Of a DNA stretch of 64,000 nucleotides, positions 35,846 to 45,846 are shown in pieces (position 1 is the first letter of the stretch; every line of letters starts with the position of its first letter). Source of the DNA: Sorex araneus (Eukaryota > Chordata > Mammalia > Eulipotyphla > Soricidae); assembly GCF_027595985.1 (NCBI RefSeq), contig NC_073303.1:189524095-189588094 (forward strand), written 5' to 3'. Made by a program: the position numbers and the translations under genes. The notes under the pieces are model-generated. The model had not been told where the DNA came from. It saw only the letters and a list, made by a program, of their open reading frames with translations, and ran no database searches.

Positions 35846-36189
35846 GGGAAGGCTCTGATATGTTGATTGTGCTACCCTAGGACTGGGTTGGGAGGTTGAG
35901 AGAGACAAGAAAGAGACCAAAGAGACACCACCAGAGTCAGAGCAAGGGAGACGGAGGAGCTGGGATTGAGGGGTTTGGTGAGATTGGAACAGGCATGTGG
36001 GGGGGACAGAATCAACGGCAACTGATCACCAACCAGCCTGGCTCTTGCTCGTTTCCTCCTTCGTCCGCCCACGGCATCGGCCGTCCTGGGTGGGAAAGCG
36101 GTGAGAGACCACCAAACACAGGCGGCAAGAGAGAGCCGCGGGATTCCTAGTCGCTTGTGGATCACACATATTCTAAAGCAACACTCATT

Positions 36190-36262
36190 TGGGCCCAAGG
36201 GACAGCTCAGAGCTTGCCCGGCAAGCGTAAGGCCTCCAGTTCGATGCTCAGTGTGGCTGTTC
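36190..36262 (+). mobile_element. possible old tRNA-like SINE head
   Basis: GACAGCTCAGAGCTTGCCCG followed by CCAGTTCGATGCTCAGTG, resembling A and B boxes. Confidence 0.35.
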
Positions 36263-36305
36263 AGAGCAGCGTCCTGGCGGCTGCTTCTTCCTGGACAGGT
36301 GGGAT

Positions 36306-36391
36306 GCTGACCATATGGGATGCTGGGAATCGAACCCGGGTGGGCTGCGTGCAAGGCAAACGCCCTACCTGCTGTGTTATTGCTTCCTGCT
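36306..36391 (-). mobile_element. SOR-type SINE head only
   Basis: Only the tRNA-like part is present (CATATGGGATGCTGGGAATC through CTACCTGCTGTGTTATTGCT). The SINE body is missing. Confidence 0.8.
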
Positions 36392-36553
36392 GATTCCCCC
36401 AGTGCAGCAAGTGACTTCCACAGCAGACATTTCCAAAATGAGCCTTTATCAAATGCATATTTACATAACACCTTCACAGCAACTATTAGCGTTAGAGGTT
36501 TCATCTTCTAAATTTCAAAATATAAGACATGAGGTTTCTTCTTCTAAATTTTA

Positions 36554-36734
36554 TTTACTTTTTATTTTTCCTTTTTTTAGGTCACACTCGGCAATGCACA
36601 GGGGTTACTCCTGGCTCTGCACTCAGGAATTACCCCTGGTGCTGCTCAGGGAACCATATGGGATGCTGGGAATCGAACCTGGGTCGACCGCGTGCAAGGC
36701 AAACGCCCTACCCACTGTGCAATCGCTACAGCCC
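36554..36734 (-). mobile_element. SOR-type SINE
   Basis: Antisense. Perfect 18-bp duplication TTCTTCTTCTAAATTTTA at 36536-36553 and 36735-36752. Confidence 0.95.
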
Positions 36735-36879
36735 TTCTTCTTCTAAATTTTAAACCCCGTCGACCAATGTTCAAGCTAGAAGGAATACTAAATGAATTTA
36801 GGACATGGTTCCTATCTGTCTATCCCACAAACTGGTTAGCATTTGCAGTTAGTTATGATCACTGTTTCAAATAGTGAAA

Positions 36880-37050
36880 TGGGGATCAGAAAGACAATAA
36901 ATGGAGGTGCTGGCCTTGCACGCAGCCACCGTGGTTCAATCCCTGGCACCCCAAAGGGTCCCCTGAGCACCTTTGGGTGTGGCCCCTGAGCACAGAGCAC
37001 AGGAGTAGGCCCTGAGTAACAACAAGTGTGGCCCGTAAACCCCCAAAACT
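36880..37050 (+). mobile_element. old SOR-related SINE
   Basis: Sense, diverged: CCTTGCACGCAGCC, GTGGTTCAATCCCTGGC, GTGTGGCCCG. Confidence 0.65.
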
Positions 37051-37249
37051 AAACTAGTGAAAGTGAAAATAGTTAAGAGCTTACAATTTTTTTTTAAAGA
37101 TTACATTTGTATTTGAACATGTACAAAAAGGGACAAAGGAAAAAACACGCCCAAACAGTATGCCCAGGAAATATTTCAGGACGGTGCTATTTCTGCGTAG
37201 TAAGTTTATTGCCAACAAGATAAGCAGTTCCCTTTGAGGGAGGGGAAAG

Positions 37250-37330
37250 CGATGCCAGCTGAAACTGCACCCAGGAGTGTTCCTGGGGACGGAACCCAGG
37301 ACCTCATGTACTGAGCCACATGCCAGCCCC
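37250..37330 (-). mobile_element. old SINE fragment
   Basis: GGACGGAACCCAGGACCTCATG to CATGCCAGCCCC is a degenerate antisense tRNA-like head. Confidence 0.45.
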
Positions 37331-37430
37331 GGTTGTTTTAATCTTTATGAAAGGTAAAAGCAAACACTCATACAGAACTTGGGTGGAAAACCATCCTGAC
37401 AAGCACACACAACACTGCATAAAAAAATCT

Positions 37431-37436
37431 TTTATT
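37431..37436 (-). terminator. MRPL39: MRPL39 polyadenylation signal
   Basis: AATAAA on the minus strand, 26 bp after the stop codon, so the 3' UTR would be only about 50 nt. Cleavage is expected near 37412. Confidence 0.75.
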
Positions 37437-37461
37437 TTAATTTACTATACATAATTAAATT

Positions 37462-37536
37462 TTAAGGAGATGGAGATGGAGATGGAGATGGAGATGGAGT
37501 TTCTGCTGTAGTGTCTTCACTTTGCTCTTCAGTTAC
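37462..37536 (-). CDS. MRPL39: MRPL39 exon 10 (last), Ser-Pro repeat end
   Basis: Acceptor TTTCTACAG|GTAACTG. 24 codons: VTEEQSEDTTAET followed by five Pro-Ser pairs and a final Pro, then TAA at 37462-37464. Remembered human MRPL39 ends VTEDQSKATEECTST, so the start of the exon is homologous while the repeat is new. The repeat is encoded by a GGAGAT hexanucleotide array (+ strand). Confidence 0.9.
   Translation of the reverse strand, partial: VTEEQSEDTTAETPSPSPSPSPSP
37466..37500. repeat. coding (GGAGAT)n hexanucleotide microsatellite
   Basis: Five GGAGAT units plus GGAG on the + strand, read as (CCATCT)n, Pro-Ser, in MRPL39. Six-base units keep the frame, so length variation would change the protein by dipeptides. 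Confidence 0.95.
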
Positions 37537-37661
37537 CTGTAGAAACATAAATAGTGGCTTTACCTTTCAAATCAACACTTAGCTTTCTCCTTCACCCACC
37601 ATTTAGGGCCATCCCACAGTTCTCTAATGGGCCCTGGGTTTTCCCCTTCATTAGTAATTTT

Positions 37662-37835
37662 TAGGGCCAGAAAGATATAGGGTGAAGGCGCTTGCCCCAG
37701 ATGACCGAGCCCAGTTTGATTCCTAGCACCACATATTGAATACCACCTTTGAATACCACCAGGAGTGACCCCTAAAAACAGAGCCAGGACTAGCCACTGA
37801 TTATTGCCAGGTGTGGACCCCAAGCCCAAACTAAC
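37662..37835 (+). mobile_element. SOR-related SINE, diverged
   Basis: Sense copy with AGTTTGATTCCTAGCACC box B and a duplicated TGAATACCACC within the body. It lies about 125 bp upstream of MRPL39 exon 10 in gene orientation. Confidence 0.75.
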
Positions 37836-38329
37836 ATACACTCCCACCCCGCCAAACAAAACACTCAGAAGTAAATTTTATAAAAAGTAAAGCAGGAAGA
37901 GAAACAAGGCCAATATCCCAACATAAATTACTGCAATTCTAGTAAAAAATAAAATCCGAGGCACACAGGATGAGGGTTTTCTAATTTTGTCATTTTATTT
38001 TTCATCTATAAATGAAGCCCTGCGGATAAGAAACTGTACAGAAGTGCACCAACAAAGTATTTTAAAGCGGTCTATTTTGCTGGAAGACAGGACCATTTTG
38101 AACAATGCCTGACTCCCACCCCGTAAAGACAGGTGCACATTCTCTCATCACCAGTCAGTCAACACCACAGAGCACCACAACCACAAACGCAGCCCATCAC
38201 TGACCAAAGAAGCCATCACCAACTCAGGTCTGTGTGTCCTAATTTCTCGTCGATGGCATCCAGATATGCTAAACATTCAGGGCTAACTCTATTTCTCATC
38301 ACCCCCAAATCTGCCCCACCTCCTGTACT

Positions 38330-38509
38330 GTCTTTTTTTTTTTTTTTGCTTTTTGGGTCACACCCAGCAATGCACAGGGGTCATTCCTGGCTCTTCACTC
38401 AGGAATTACCCCTGGCGGTGCTCAGGGGACCATGTGGGAAGCTGGGATTCGAACCCGGGTCGGCCGCGTGCAAGGCAAACGCCCTACCCACTGTGCTATC
38501 ACTCCAGCC
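38330..38509 (-). mobile_element. SOR-type SINE
   Basis: Antisense on the + strand, thus sense to MRPL39 in intron 9. Duplication CCTCCTGTACT at 38319-38329 and 38510-38520. Confidence 0.95.
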
Positions 38510-38758
38510 CCTCCTGTACTTTCTTTCAAGAAAAGGTCTACCTGCCTGTCCAGACCCCTTACCTGAGTCAAGTGATAATCCTGTTAATTCCACCTGGGAA
38601 ACCCACCAGAGTCCCCAAGCTCACACCTGAGCCCGACAATTCATAGTTTTCTACGCCCCTAACAAGAATCCCGGTTTCAGCGGCCGCCGTTTCCCACGCC
38701 ATCCCCAGAATGGCAGAGCTGAGCAGTAGGTAACACCTGTGTTCAAATCCTCTGGTCA

Positions 38759-38925
38759 CGGGGCCAGAGAGATAGTGCAGCAGTGAAGACTCTTGTTTTG
38801 CATGCATCAACCGGGTTCTATCCCCGGCACCCCAGATGGTCCCACCAGGAATGATCCCTGAGGACAGGGCCCTGAGTGAACCCTGAGCACCACCCGGTGT
38901 GACCCCCAAAACCCAAGAGAAAAAA
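38759..38925 (+). mobile_element. older SOR-related SINE
   Basis: Head GGGGCCAGAGAGATAGTGCAG with box B GGGTTCTATCCCCGG; the body has lost the CCTGAGCACCG segment. Confidence 0.8.
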
Positions 38926-39679
38926 GTTTTGAAACTCTGCAGTCACCCCGATCACCTTCCGGAGGGGAATGCAAAGTGTCCATCATGGCAGGCAGGCTCC
39001 TTGGAGACTATGCCCGCAGATTTCTCTGGAATCATCGCCCAGTCTCAGTGCGCCTGAACACTGAGACTCAGTGCCACCGACTGTGTTCACGCTTCCTCCG
39101 TGTCCCAAGACACGTGGCTTCCTCTGAGCCCATCCCCAAGCTCCCTCCTAGGACAGCACCCCCCTGGACTGCTTGTATTCAGCCTGTAGCCGTCCCCAAC
39201 TCCAGGGGCCCTTCCTCTCAGCAACCCTGCGCTGAGACCTGTGCTTCCCAATGTCCCAGCCCCACGCGTACGACCTCCTGGCTGGGTCTAGTGACTCCCA
39301 GGAGAACCTGGGAGAGGGTGTGGCACATTTTCCGACGGCCACTTCCTGTCCGAGGGAGACTCGGTCAGTTCAATAACCAAGCACTTTAATCCACTCCCTG
39401 TGGACAGGCAAAATGAACCGCGGAAGGAAACGGAACCCAAGCACGTTTCCGAAAACTGCCACTCACAGGTTCCCGTTAGCTCTCCGGGGCTACTGGCTCG
39501 ATTATACATGCATTCTTCCTGCCTTCGAAGTGTTTCCACTGTCTCTGGACACTCCCCGAATTAAGTGCTCACTTAAACTTGCCCCCGGGCCCTTGGGAAG
39601 CTGACTTTCAGTGAAACGACACATACCCAAAGCAGGCCCGTAAATAACACTGTATGTCAGAATGTCAGCAGAGTTTCCG
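38926..39679. other. MRPL39 intron 9, nothing recognised
   Basis: A 137-codon ORF from 38976 on the + strand has no recognisable domain and low-complexity Ser/Pro/Arg composition; treated as chance. Confidence 0.45.
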
Positions 39680-39832
39680 GGTGGGGGGTGGGGACTTTTG
39701 GCAACCCCCGGCAGTGCTCAGTTCCTACACTGTTCCAGGGACCACAGCAGTGCTGGGGACTGACATAGGCCAGCCTACTGCACACACAGCACATGAAACA
39801 GCCCACTGGGCTATCCCTCTGGCCCCGAGGAT
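39680..39832 (-). mobile_element. old SOR-related SINE
   Basis: Antisense, diverged, ending GGGCTATCCCTCTGGCCCC. Confidence 0.6.
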
Positions 39833-40237
39833 ATTTTATTAAATCAGTATTACAGTAATAAATTAAATAACATCTTTGAGAACCTGTTGGACTCACTTCT
39901 TTTCTAAATGATCACTGTAGCTGCCCAAAGTTATTCTACCCATCCATTCAAATATTTTTTTTTCTCATGAGAAAAAAAAAGGATACTTTATACAAAAATA
40001 TTATGGCACAGTACCTAAGCAATAAATCCACTAATATATTAATTCATGTATTAATAATTCTAAGAATAAATTATGATTCTATTAATTAATAATGAAGACT
40101 AAATTTTACACACACATGAAAAACGAGGACATAGAAAGAGAATGAGAACAAGTCCAGAGAGAACGCTCCTTAAAAAATAAAACAAAGCAAGACTGAGTTA
40201 AGAATACAAGATTGTATTGAAAGTTGCTGAAAGTAGG

Positions 40238-40420
40238 GTTTTTTGTTTTTTTTTTTTCTTTTTGGGTCACACCCGGCAATGCACAGGGGTTACTCCTGGC
40301 TCATGCACTCAGGAATTACTCCTGGCAGTGCTGGGGAGACCATATGGGATGCCAGAGATCGAACCCAGGTCGGCCGCATGCAAGGCAAACGCCCTACCCG
40401 CTGTGCTATCGCTCCGGCCC
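40238..40420 (-). mobile_element. SOR-type SINE, left arm of an inverted pair
   Basis: Near-consensus. Duplication GAAAGTAGG at 40229-40237 and 40421-40429. Only 29 bp separates it from the opposite-orientation copy at 40450. Confidence 0.93.
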
Positions 40421-40449
40421 GAAAGTAGGTTTTAAAAGTTCTCATCATA

Positions 40450-40628
40450 GGGGCTGGAGCGATAGCACAGCGGGTAGGGCATTTGCCTTGCACGCGGCCG
40501 ACCCGGGTTCGAATCCCAGCATCCCATATGGTCCCCTGAGCACCGCCAGGGGTAATTCCTGAGTGAAGAGTCAGGAGTAAACACTGTGCATTGCCGGGTG
40601 TGACCCAAAAACCCAAAAAAAAAAAAAA
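40450..40628 (+). mobile_element. SOR-type SINE, right arm of an inverted pair
   Basis: Near-consensus. Duplication TTCTCATCATA at 40439-40449 and 40629-40639. Confidence 0.95.
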
Positions 40629-41091
40629 TTCTCATCATAAAAAAGGCAACTACCTGGTACACTATAAAGTTTCCAGTTATTACCGTACATATACAGTGTT
40701 ATATTAAATAATGTAAACTTGAAAAAGGAAGTTATATGGCTGATGTATGCTTTCAAGCTTGACTGGAGTGGAAAATTGGGTAATCAGGAAGGGGTGATAA
40801 GGCCAAAATAAAAGGCACCTGTCAAATAATGTAACTAAAAGATGAACACTTACCCTATAAAAGAATGAAGATAAATAGAGTGAAAAATATAATTATTCCT
40901 ACTTCTAAAATGTAAATGCTAATGACGCAGAATAAGCTAAAAAAAAAAAAACCAAAAAAACCAAATCTTAAGTATTCAAATTTGATTGGCTTATGACCAG
41001 GACATTTCAATGTCAACAATAAAGGCAGTTTTAAACTATATCTGTCAAATCTTCATCTTTAAATTTTCGTTAAATTGTGGTAAGAAAACAG

Positions 41092-41250
41092 CTCTGGAGG
41101 AGAGGAGTGGAGAGCTGGTCCTGGGACTACGGTGTTGGCCTTGCGACGCTGATGGTCGACCCCAGTTCCATCCCTGGCACCACACGTGGTCCCCTCCCAC
41201 CTCCAGCCTGAGCACAGAGCCAGGAAGTGCCCCTGAGCACTGCAGAGTGA
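41092..41250 (+). mobile_element. old SOR-related SINE
   Basis: CTCTGGAGGAGAGGAGTGGAG head, CCCCAGTTCCATCCCTGGCACC box B region, ending CCTGAGCACTGCAGAG. Confidence 0.65.
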
Positions 41251-41259
41251 AGACAGCTA

Positions 41260-41345
41260 TAGGCCGGAGCTCCGGCTTCCATGGAAGAGCACACGCGTCA
41301 CGTGCTAAGGCCATGGGTTCCATCCTCAGCACCGCAGAGAAGAGA
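41260..41345 (+). mobile_element. possible tRNA-like SINE fragment
   Basis: GGCCGGAGCTCCGGCTTCC...GCACACGCGTCACGTGC...GGGTTCCATCCTCAGCACC resembles a tRNA-like head with a short body. Confidence 0.4.
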
Positions 41346-41571
41346 AACAGCTGTGCTGAGTCACTGCCTGAGCATTTCACAGGAGACAAAGATGCTCACA
41401 TCTGGAGTCAAAGCATCTGACTCCAGAGCTGAGCTCAGGGCTCCTCCCACAAATACCGCTTTGCTTTTCTCGGGAAAATTTTCAGATCCATGATTTAGAC
41501 TTCCACCCTCCCTCCTTTGAAGTGATAAATAGCCCCAACCTGTTCAAAACTCTCGGTTAGAAATCTGGAGC

Positions 41572-42245
41572 CCCCCACTTTTCGCCAGGATGAGACCCCG
41601 AGCGGCCCCACGCGAACAGCTCCTTGGTTCCTGAACGCCCACGATCCCGGAAGCCCACTAACTACTTTCAGCACCCAGCGGCTCCTTGCAGAAACGCCTC
41701 TAGATTGTGAACCAAGCTGCGGCCCCATGCCGCCCCTGGAGGGGAAAGGTTTTTCTCTCGGCCTTTCCTTTAGCGGCAGTGTGGTGACCACCATCTTTTA
41801 GACCCCGCTAAACAGAGGTACGAGCTTGCAGTGACGTGACTTCTGGCAGAAATTTCTCTGGACATAATTACTAAAATACCAGAAACCCAAAACTGCGTGG
41901 CCATGACCTCATACGCTCTTCTCATTCTCAGCAATGGAAAACAAATTATCAAATGCTGCCTTTTCGGCAGGTCTGATTGTTGGGGGGAAATTCCAAATAA
42001 TAATAGTGAGTTTTCTGTTGAAATATTGAACATAATCAAAGTAAAGAGAGAGTAAAGTGAAAATCATCAGCTGCACAGGCCGGGGGTGGGGGGTTGGGGA
42101 GGTGGGATGGGAGGTATACTGGAGTTCTTGGTGGTGGAACATGTGCACTGGTGAAGGGATGGGTGTTTGATCATTGTATGACTGAGACTTAAGCCTGGAA
42201 GCTTTGTAACTTTTCTCATGGTGATTCAACAACAACAACAAAAAA
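41572..42245 (+). mobile_element. composite retroelement with L1 3' tail
   Basis: A 674-bp unit inside a perfect 13-bp duplication AGAAATCTGGAGC (41559-41571, 42246-42258). The first about 470 bp is unfamiliar, GC-rich then mixed, with a CCACCATCTTTTA motif at 41788 and two related CAGAAA...CTCT modules (41689, 41847). The last about 200 bp is an L1 3' end (ATGTGCACTGGTGAAGG, GATCATTGTATGACTGAGAC) with a (CAA)n/A tail. No ORF. A relative lies at 55890-56715. It may be an internally deleted L1 or a separate non-autonomous family. Confidence 0.75.
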
Positions 42246-42429
42246 AGAAATCTGGAGCACTGGCTTCCTCTGTGTGCGTGCAGTAAACTGTGCTTCCTCT
42301 GTGCGTGTGCAGTAAACTGTGCTATCAGCTAAAACAACCCTCGGGTTTCACTTCCCCAAAGTGGGTGCTCACTGCTACCTGCTGACCCCAAGAAGGTGGC
42401 CTGTTCAGCAGGTTAAAATCCACATGCTT

Positions 42430-42608
42430 CTAGGCTGGAAAGATAGTGCAATGGGTAGGGTGCTTGCCTTGCACACAGCAGACCCGGGTGGGTTCGACCC
42501 TCAGCATTCCATATGGTCCCTAGGGACCGCCAGGAGTAATCCCTGAGAGCAAGCCAGGAGTAACTCCTGAGTATCACCAGGCGTGGCCCAAAAACAAAAA
42601 CAAAAATA
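42430..42608 (+). mobile_element. SOR-type SINE
   Basis: Sense, with a small GGGTG insertion before box B (GACCCGGGTGGGTTCGACCC). Confidence 0.9.
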
Positions 42609-42994
42609 ATGATTTTTAAAAATCTAATGTTCTTAATTTAACACCAATTGTAGTTCCTAAACACACTGGTTTTTTTTAACATAAAACCTAATTAACACTA
42701 TTACAAACATTAAGAACTATTTCTATAGTAATATTCTTATCTACCTTCAAATCCTACAGTACCATTTCCATGAAACTAACAAATTAAAAACAAAAGAGAA
42801 ATTGCTAAATTACAACTTTCCTCTTGCCAAAGTATCACTGCAATCAACCACCACATACTGCTTCAATTGCTGAGACAGATAATTACTTTTTTCTTTCTCT
42901 CCTTTTTTTCTTTTGTTGCTTAATTTTAATGAGAATTTCTTCATAGACGAGTACTCATTAGCTGTCAAAAACACTAACCAAAATAAGCACTTAC

Positions 42995-43042
42995 CATTTT
43001 CCGAGATCTTTCCAATAGCTTATCCCATATTGTAAAATGTGC
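42995..43042 (-). CDS. MRPL39: MRPL39 exon 9
   Basis: 48 bp, phase 0 at both ends: [16 protein letters not shown]. Acceptor TCTCTCTTAAG|GCACAT, donor AAAATG|GTAAGT. As I recall, identical to human residues. Confidence 0.97.
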
Positions 43043-43103
43043 CTTAAGAGAGAGGGGAAAAAAAACTTACTATGAATTCAAGAAATTGAAATAAACAAGG
43101 CTG

Positions 43104-43293
43104 GGGGCTGGAGCAATAGCACAGCGGGTAGGGCGTTTGCCGTGCACGCGGCCAGGCCAACCCAGGTTTGAATCCCAGCATCCCATATGGTCCCCTGAGC
43201 ACCGCCAGGAGTAATTCCTGAGTGCAGAGCCAGGAGTAACCCCTGAGTATTGCTGGGTGTGACCCAAAAAGCAAAATAAATAAATAAACAAAC
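43104..43293 (+). mobile_element. SOR-type SINE
   Basis: Sense, young, with (AAAT/AAAC)n tail. Duplication AAACAAGGCTG at 43093-43103 and 43294-43304. It lies about 60 bp upstream of MRPL39 exon 9 in gene orientation. Confidence 0.95.
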
Positions 43294-43639
43294 AAACAAG
43301 GCTGAATCTTTATACAGGTCTTAAGCATAGCAAATGCGTAAAACTCGGGCAACACTGTTTTGGTTGAGTTGTCACAGACAACTAGGGAAACAGGACTCTA
43401 GAACAGTGGCTTTGCTCAGCAAGAAAAAAGGAATAAAGTCCTAAATATCCCACCCTTCCTCTTGTCCATCGGAATCAGCACCGTTATGCAAAGAACTCCT
43501 TGCCATAGGAAGGAAAAACCCGCCCCATTTCCCTGCACATTCTACATGGCTCTTTCCTGCGTGCAAAGAGCTTCAGCCATCTAGAGGCCATCCTTTGAGT
43601 CAGAAGCCACCTCAAGGACAGCATCCTTAGGAGCCAACT

Positions 43640-43808
43640 GTGGGGAGGGCAGATGTACTGCCGGGGGCGTGGCCGCAGGCGGCTGGCCTGGGTTCGAGTC
43701 CCAGCAGCTCGTGTGACCCTCCAGCAAGGGCCACAAGGGATAAGGGGGCAGACCCAGGAGAGAGCCCTGGGCACAGCAGGGAGTGGCCCCCCAAGCACCA
43801 CAAAACCA
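43640..43808 (+). mobile_element. tRNA-headed SINE, divergent
   Basis: Box B GGGTTCGAGTCCCAGCAG; body CAGACCCAGGAGAGAGCCC; GC-rich relative to other copies. Confidence 0.6.
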
Positions 43809-44204
43809 AGCCGACTCTGGAATTCCCACGCTGAAATGGCAGTCTCTGGACGATTTTAACAGTGACTTCGAAAGAACAAGTCGAAACAAAGACAACAGTA
43901 AAATACTAGAACACGTTTCCTTGATCCTTCATATTAAAATGTCTAAAGTTAAAACTGTGAAGCACAAGATGACCGAATAAGGGTCATTCATTTTATTAAG
44001 ACAGTTAAAAGTGGACAATGAGAGATGGGGAGTCGGTGAACGAGCTGGTAAAATTGACTAAATACATAGGAACCCTTCTGAAAAACAAAAAACAAAACAA
44101 ATTAAAAAAATGTTGGGTTTACAGGGAAAACCATGCCTGTCTTTAATCACAAACCCAAACTATAAAATGTTAATTGAGTGAAAATTAAAATACATGCCCT
44201 TTAA

Positions 44205-44337
44205 ATTTGGGGTGGAAAAAAGTGTGTCAAGGCGCTTCCTTTGCAACCCACCAACCTGGGTTCAAATTCCCAGCACCACCAGGGGTCAGTACCGAGCACA
44301 AAGCCAGAAATAAAACCCTGAGCAGTGGGTAGCCTAA
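44205..44337 (+). mobile_element. old SOR-related SINE
   Basis: CTTCCTTTGCAACCCACC, GGTTCAAATTCCCAGCACC, then a shortened body ending AACCCTGAGCAGTG. Confidence 0.65.
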
Positions 44338-44575
44338 ACTGTCACTGTCACTGTCATCGATTTGCTCGAGCGGGCACCAGTAACGTGTCCATTGTGAGAC
44401 TTGTTGTTACTGTTTTTGGCATATCGAATACGCCACAGGGAGCTTGCCAGGCTCTGCCGTTCAGGCGGGATACTCTTGGTAGCTTGTCAGGTTCTTCGAG
44501 AGGGACAGAGGAATCGAACCCAGGTTGGCCATGTGCAAGGCAAATGCCCTACCCACTGTGCTATTGCTGCAGCCC
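44338..44575 (-). mobile_element. type 2 SINE
   Basis: Antisense copy with a (CACTGT)n tail at 44339-44355 and the same non-SOR body as the copy at 27497. It sits about 35 bp downstream of MRPL39 exon 8's donor in gene orientation. Confidence 0.92.
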
Positions 44576-44608
44576 AACCGATGAGCTAAAACCTGGCTCT
44601 TCACTTAC

Positions 44609-44762
44609 TCGTAAGTGAACGGGTAAGGAGAGACCCTGGAATCTCCGTACTAGATCTGGCCCGGTAGCCGGAAGATTGTGCACCGCTGACACTTCATACT
44701 GGAAACAAACGCTTGTTCTTGGAATAACGGGGCCTTCATTCACATCAATGAAGTCACCAAAC
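44609..44762 (-). CDS. MRPL39: MRPL39 exon 8
   Basis: 154 bp: completes R then [51 protein letters not shown]. Acceptor CATCCAACCAG|GTTTGG, donor TTACGA|GTAAGT. Aligns without gaps to human [20 protein letters not shown] and following residues. Confidence 0.97.
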
Positions 44763-44863
44763 CTGGTTGGATGATTAAAAAATAATAATAATAAATAAAT
44801 CCTTAGAGTCAAATAATTTACAATAGATTAACAAAGAATTTCTTTATACTTTCCTGCAAAATT

Positions 44864-44946
44864 CTCTCATTCTCTCTCATTCTCATTCTCTCTGTCTCTC
44901 ATTCTCTCTCTCTCTGTCTCTCTCTCTCTCCCTCTTTTTTTTTTTT
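44864..44946. repeat. (TCTC)n/T-rich tract
   Basis: Degenerate CT-rich sequence leading into the T-rich tail of the adjacent antisense SINE. Confidence 0.8.
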
Positions 44947-45083
44947 CTTTTTGGGTCACATCTGACTATGCTCAGGAATCACTCTTGGTAGGCTCGGAGT
45001 ACCATATGGGACGCCGGGGATAGAACACGGGTCGGCCATGTGCAAGGCCAGCACCTTACCCGCTGCACTATTTCTCCAGCCCC
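44936..45083 (-). mobile_element. SOR-related SINE, internally shortened
   Basis: Antisense; the segment between TGCTCAGGAATCACTC and GGTAGGCTCGGAGTACC has lost the middle of the body. Confidence 0.85.
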
Positions 45084-45743
45084 AGAACTTCTTAAGTTTT
45101 TTAAGTTCACTGAACGCATCATGCAATCAAGTAAATCCAATGTCTAAACTGATAACCTACAAGAACTCAATTCATCTGAGGTGAGAATTCAGCGTGTGGG
45201 ACAGCTCCTCCGGAGACACAGAGCAGGTTTCTAGGGGGAAGGAGTTGGGCTTGAGCCAAGACACTGGAGTATGAGGAAACAGAGAGAGGCTCTGAAGTCA
45301 CGGCTGCAGCAGGCACTGTCTTAGCCCCCTCGGCCGTGCCACAGGAAGCACGCGCTGACGTTACTGACACGCAACTCGAGTAACGAGGCAGCAGTCACAT
45401 TTCTGTACACACATGCACTGTCATGCATAAATCATAATGATGACTATTTTGCCCGCTTTCAAAACTCTTAACACAGTATTTTTAAGCAAGTTTCCAACTC
45501 TTGAAATGCAAAGGTAGAAAAAATAAATAGAATGAGGAACAGAAACCACAACTGCCCTGAAGGTGACTTAAAACTCAGAATCACCACTACTATCAAAACA
45601 ATGAGCAGAGCAAAAAATGAGGCAGCGAGAAGAGGCGGCGCCAAGTGCAAATTCTCCTGTGGCCGGCAGACGCCGTAGCTCAGCAGCCATGAAACCGAGG
45701 CTCCCCCTAAAGCAGCACGGACGGTCTTTCAAGTCTTACTGAC

Positions 45744-45809
45744 CTGTGGAGCTTGATTGTTCTTTCAGGATTCTGAGATGCCTTTTTTTCTATAAAATCC
45801 ATTTTATAC
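45744..45809 (-). CDS. MRPL39: MRPL39 exon 7
   Basis: 66 bp: completes K then [21 protein letters not shown] and the first two bases of R. Acceptor TTTTCTATTTAG|GTATAA, donor CCACAG|GTCAGT. Human has [20 protein letters not shown]. Confidence 0.97.
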
Positions 45810-45846
45810 CTAAATAGAAAATAAAGAAAAAAAGATTTTAAGTCTA

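Larger units (their letters stand above)
33821..36105 (+). mobile_element. putative LTR-like repeat, copy B, split by L1
   Basis: 33821-34053 and about 35865-36105 together form one repeat homologous to copy A in the opposite orientation, interrupted by the L1 at 34073-35845. GAACAGGCATGTGG then AACGGCAACTGATCACC mark the shared end. Confidence 0.5.

Noticed and set aside
35010-35858. 282-codon ORF as a host gene
   Set aside because: Clear L1 ORF2 fragment within a 5'-inverted insertion with target duplication.
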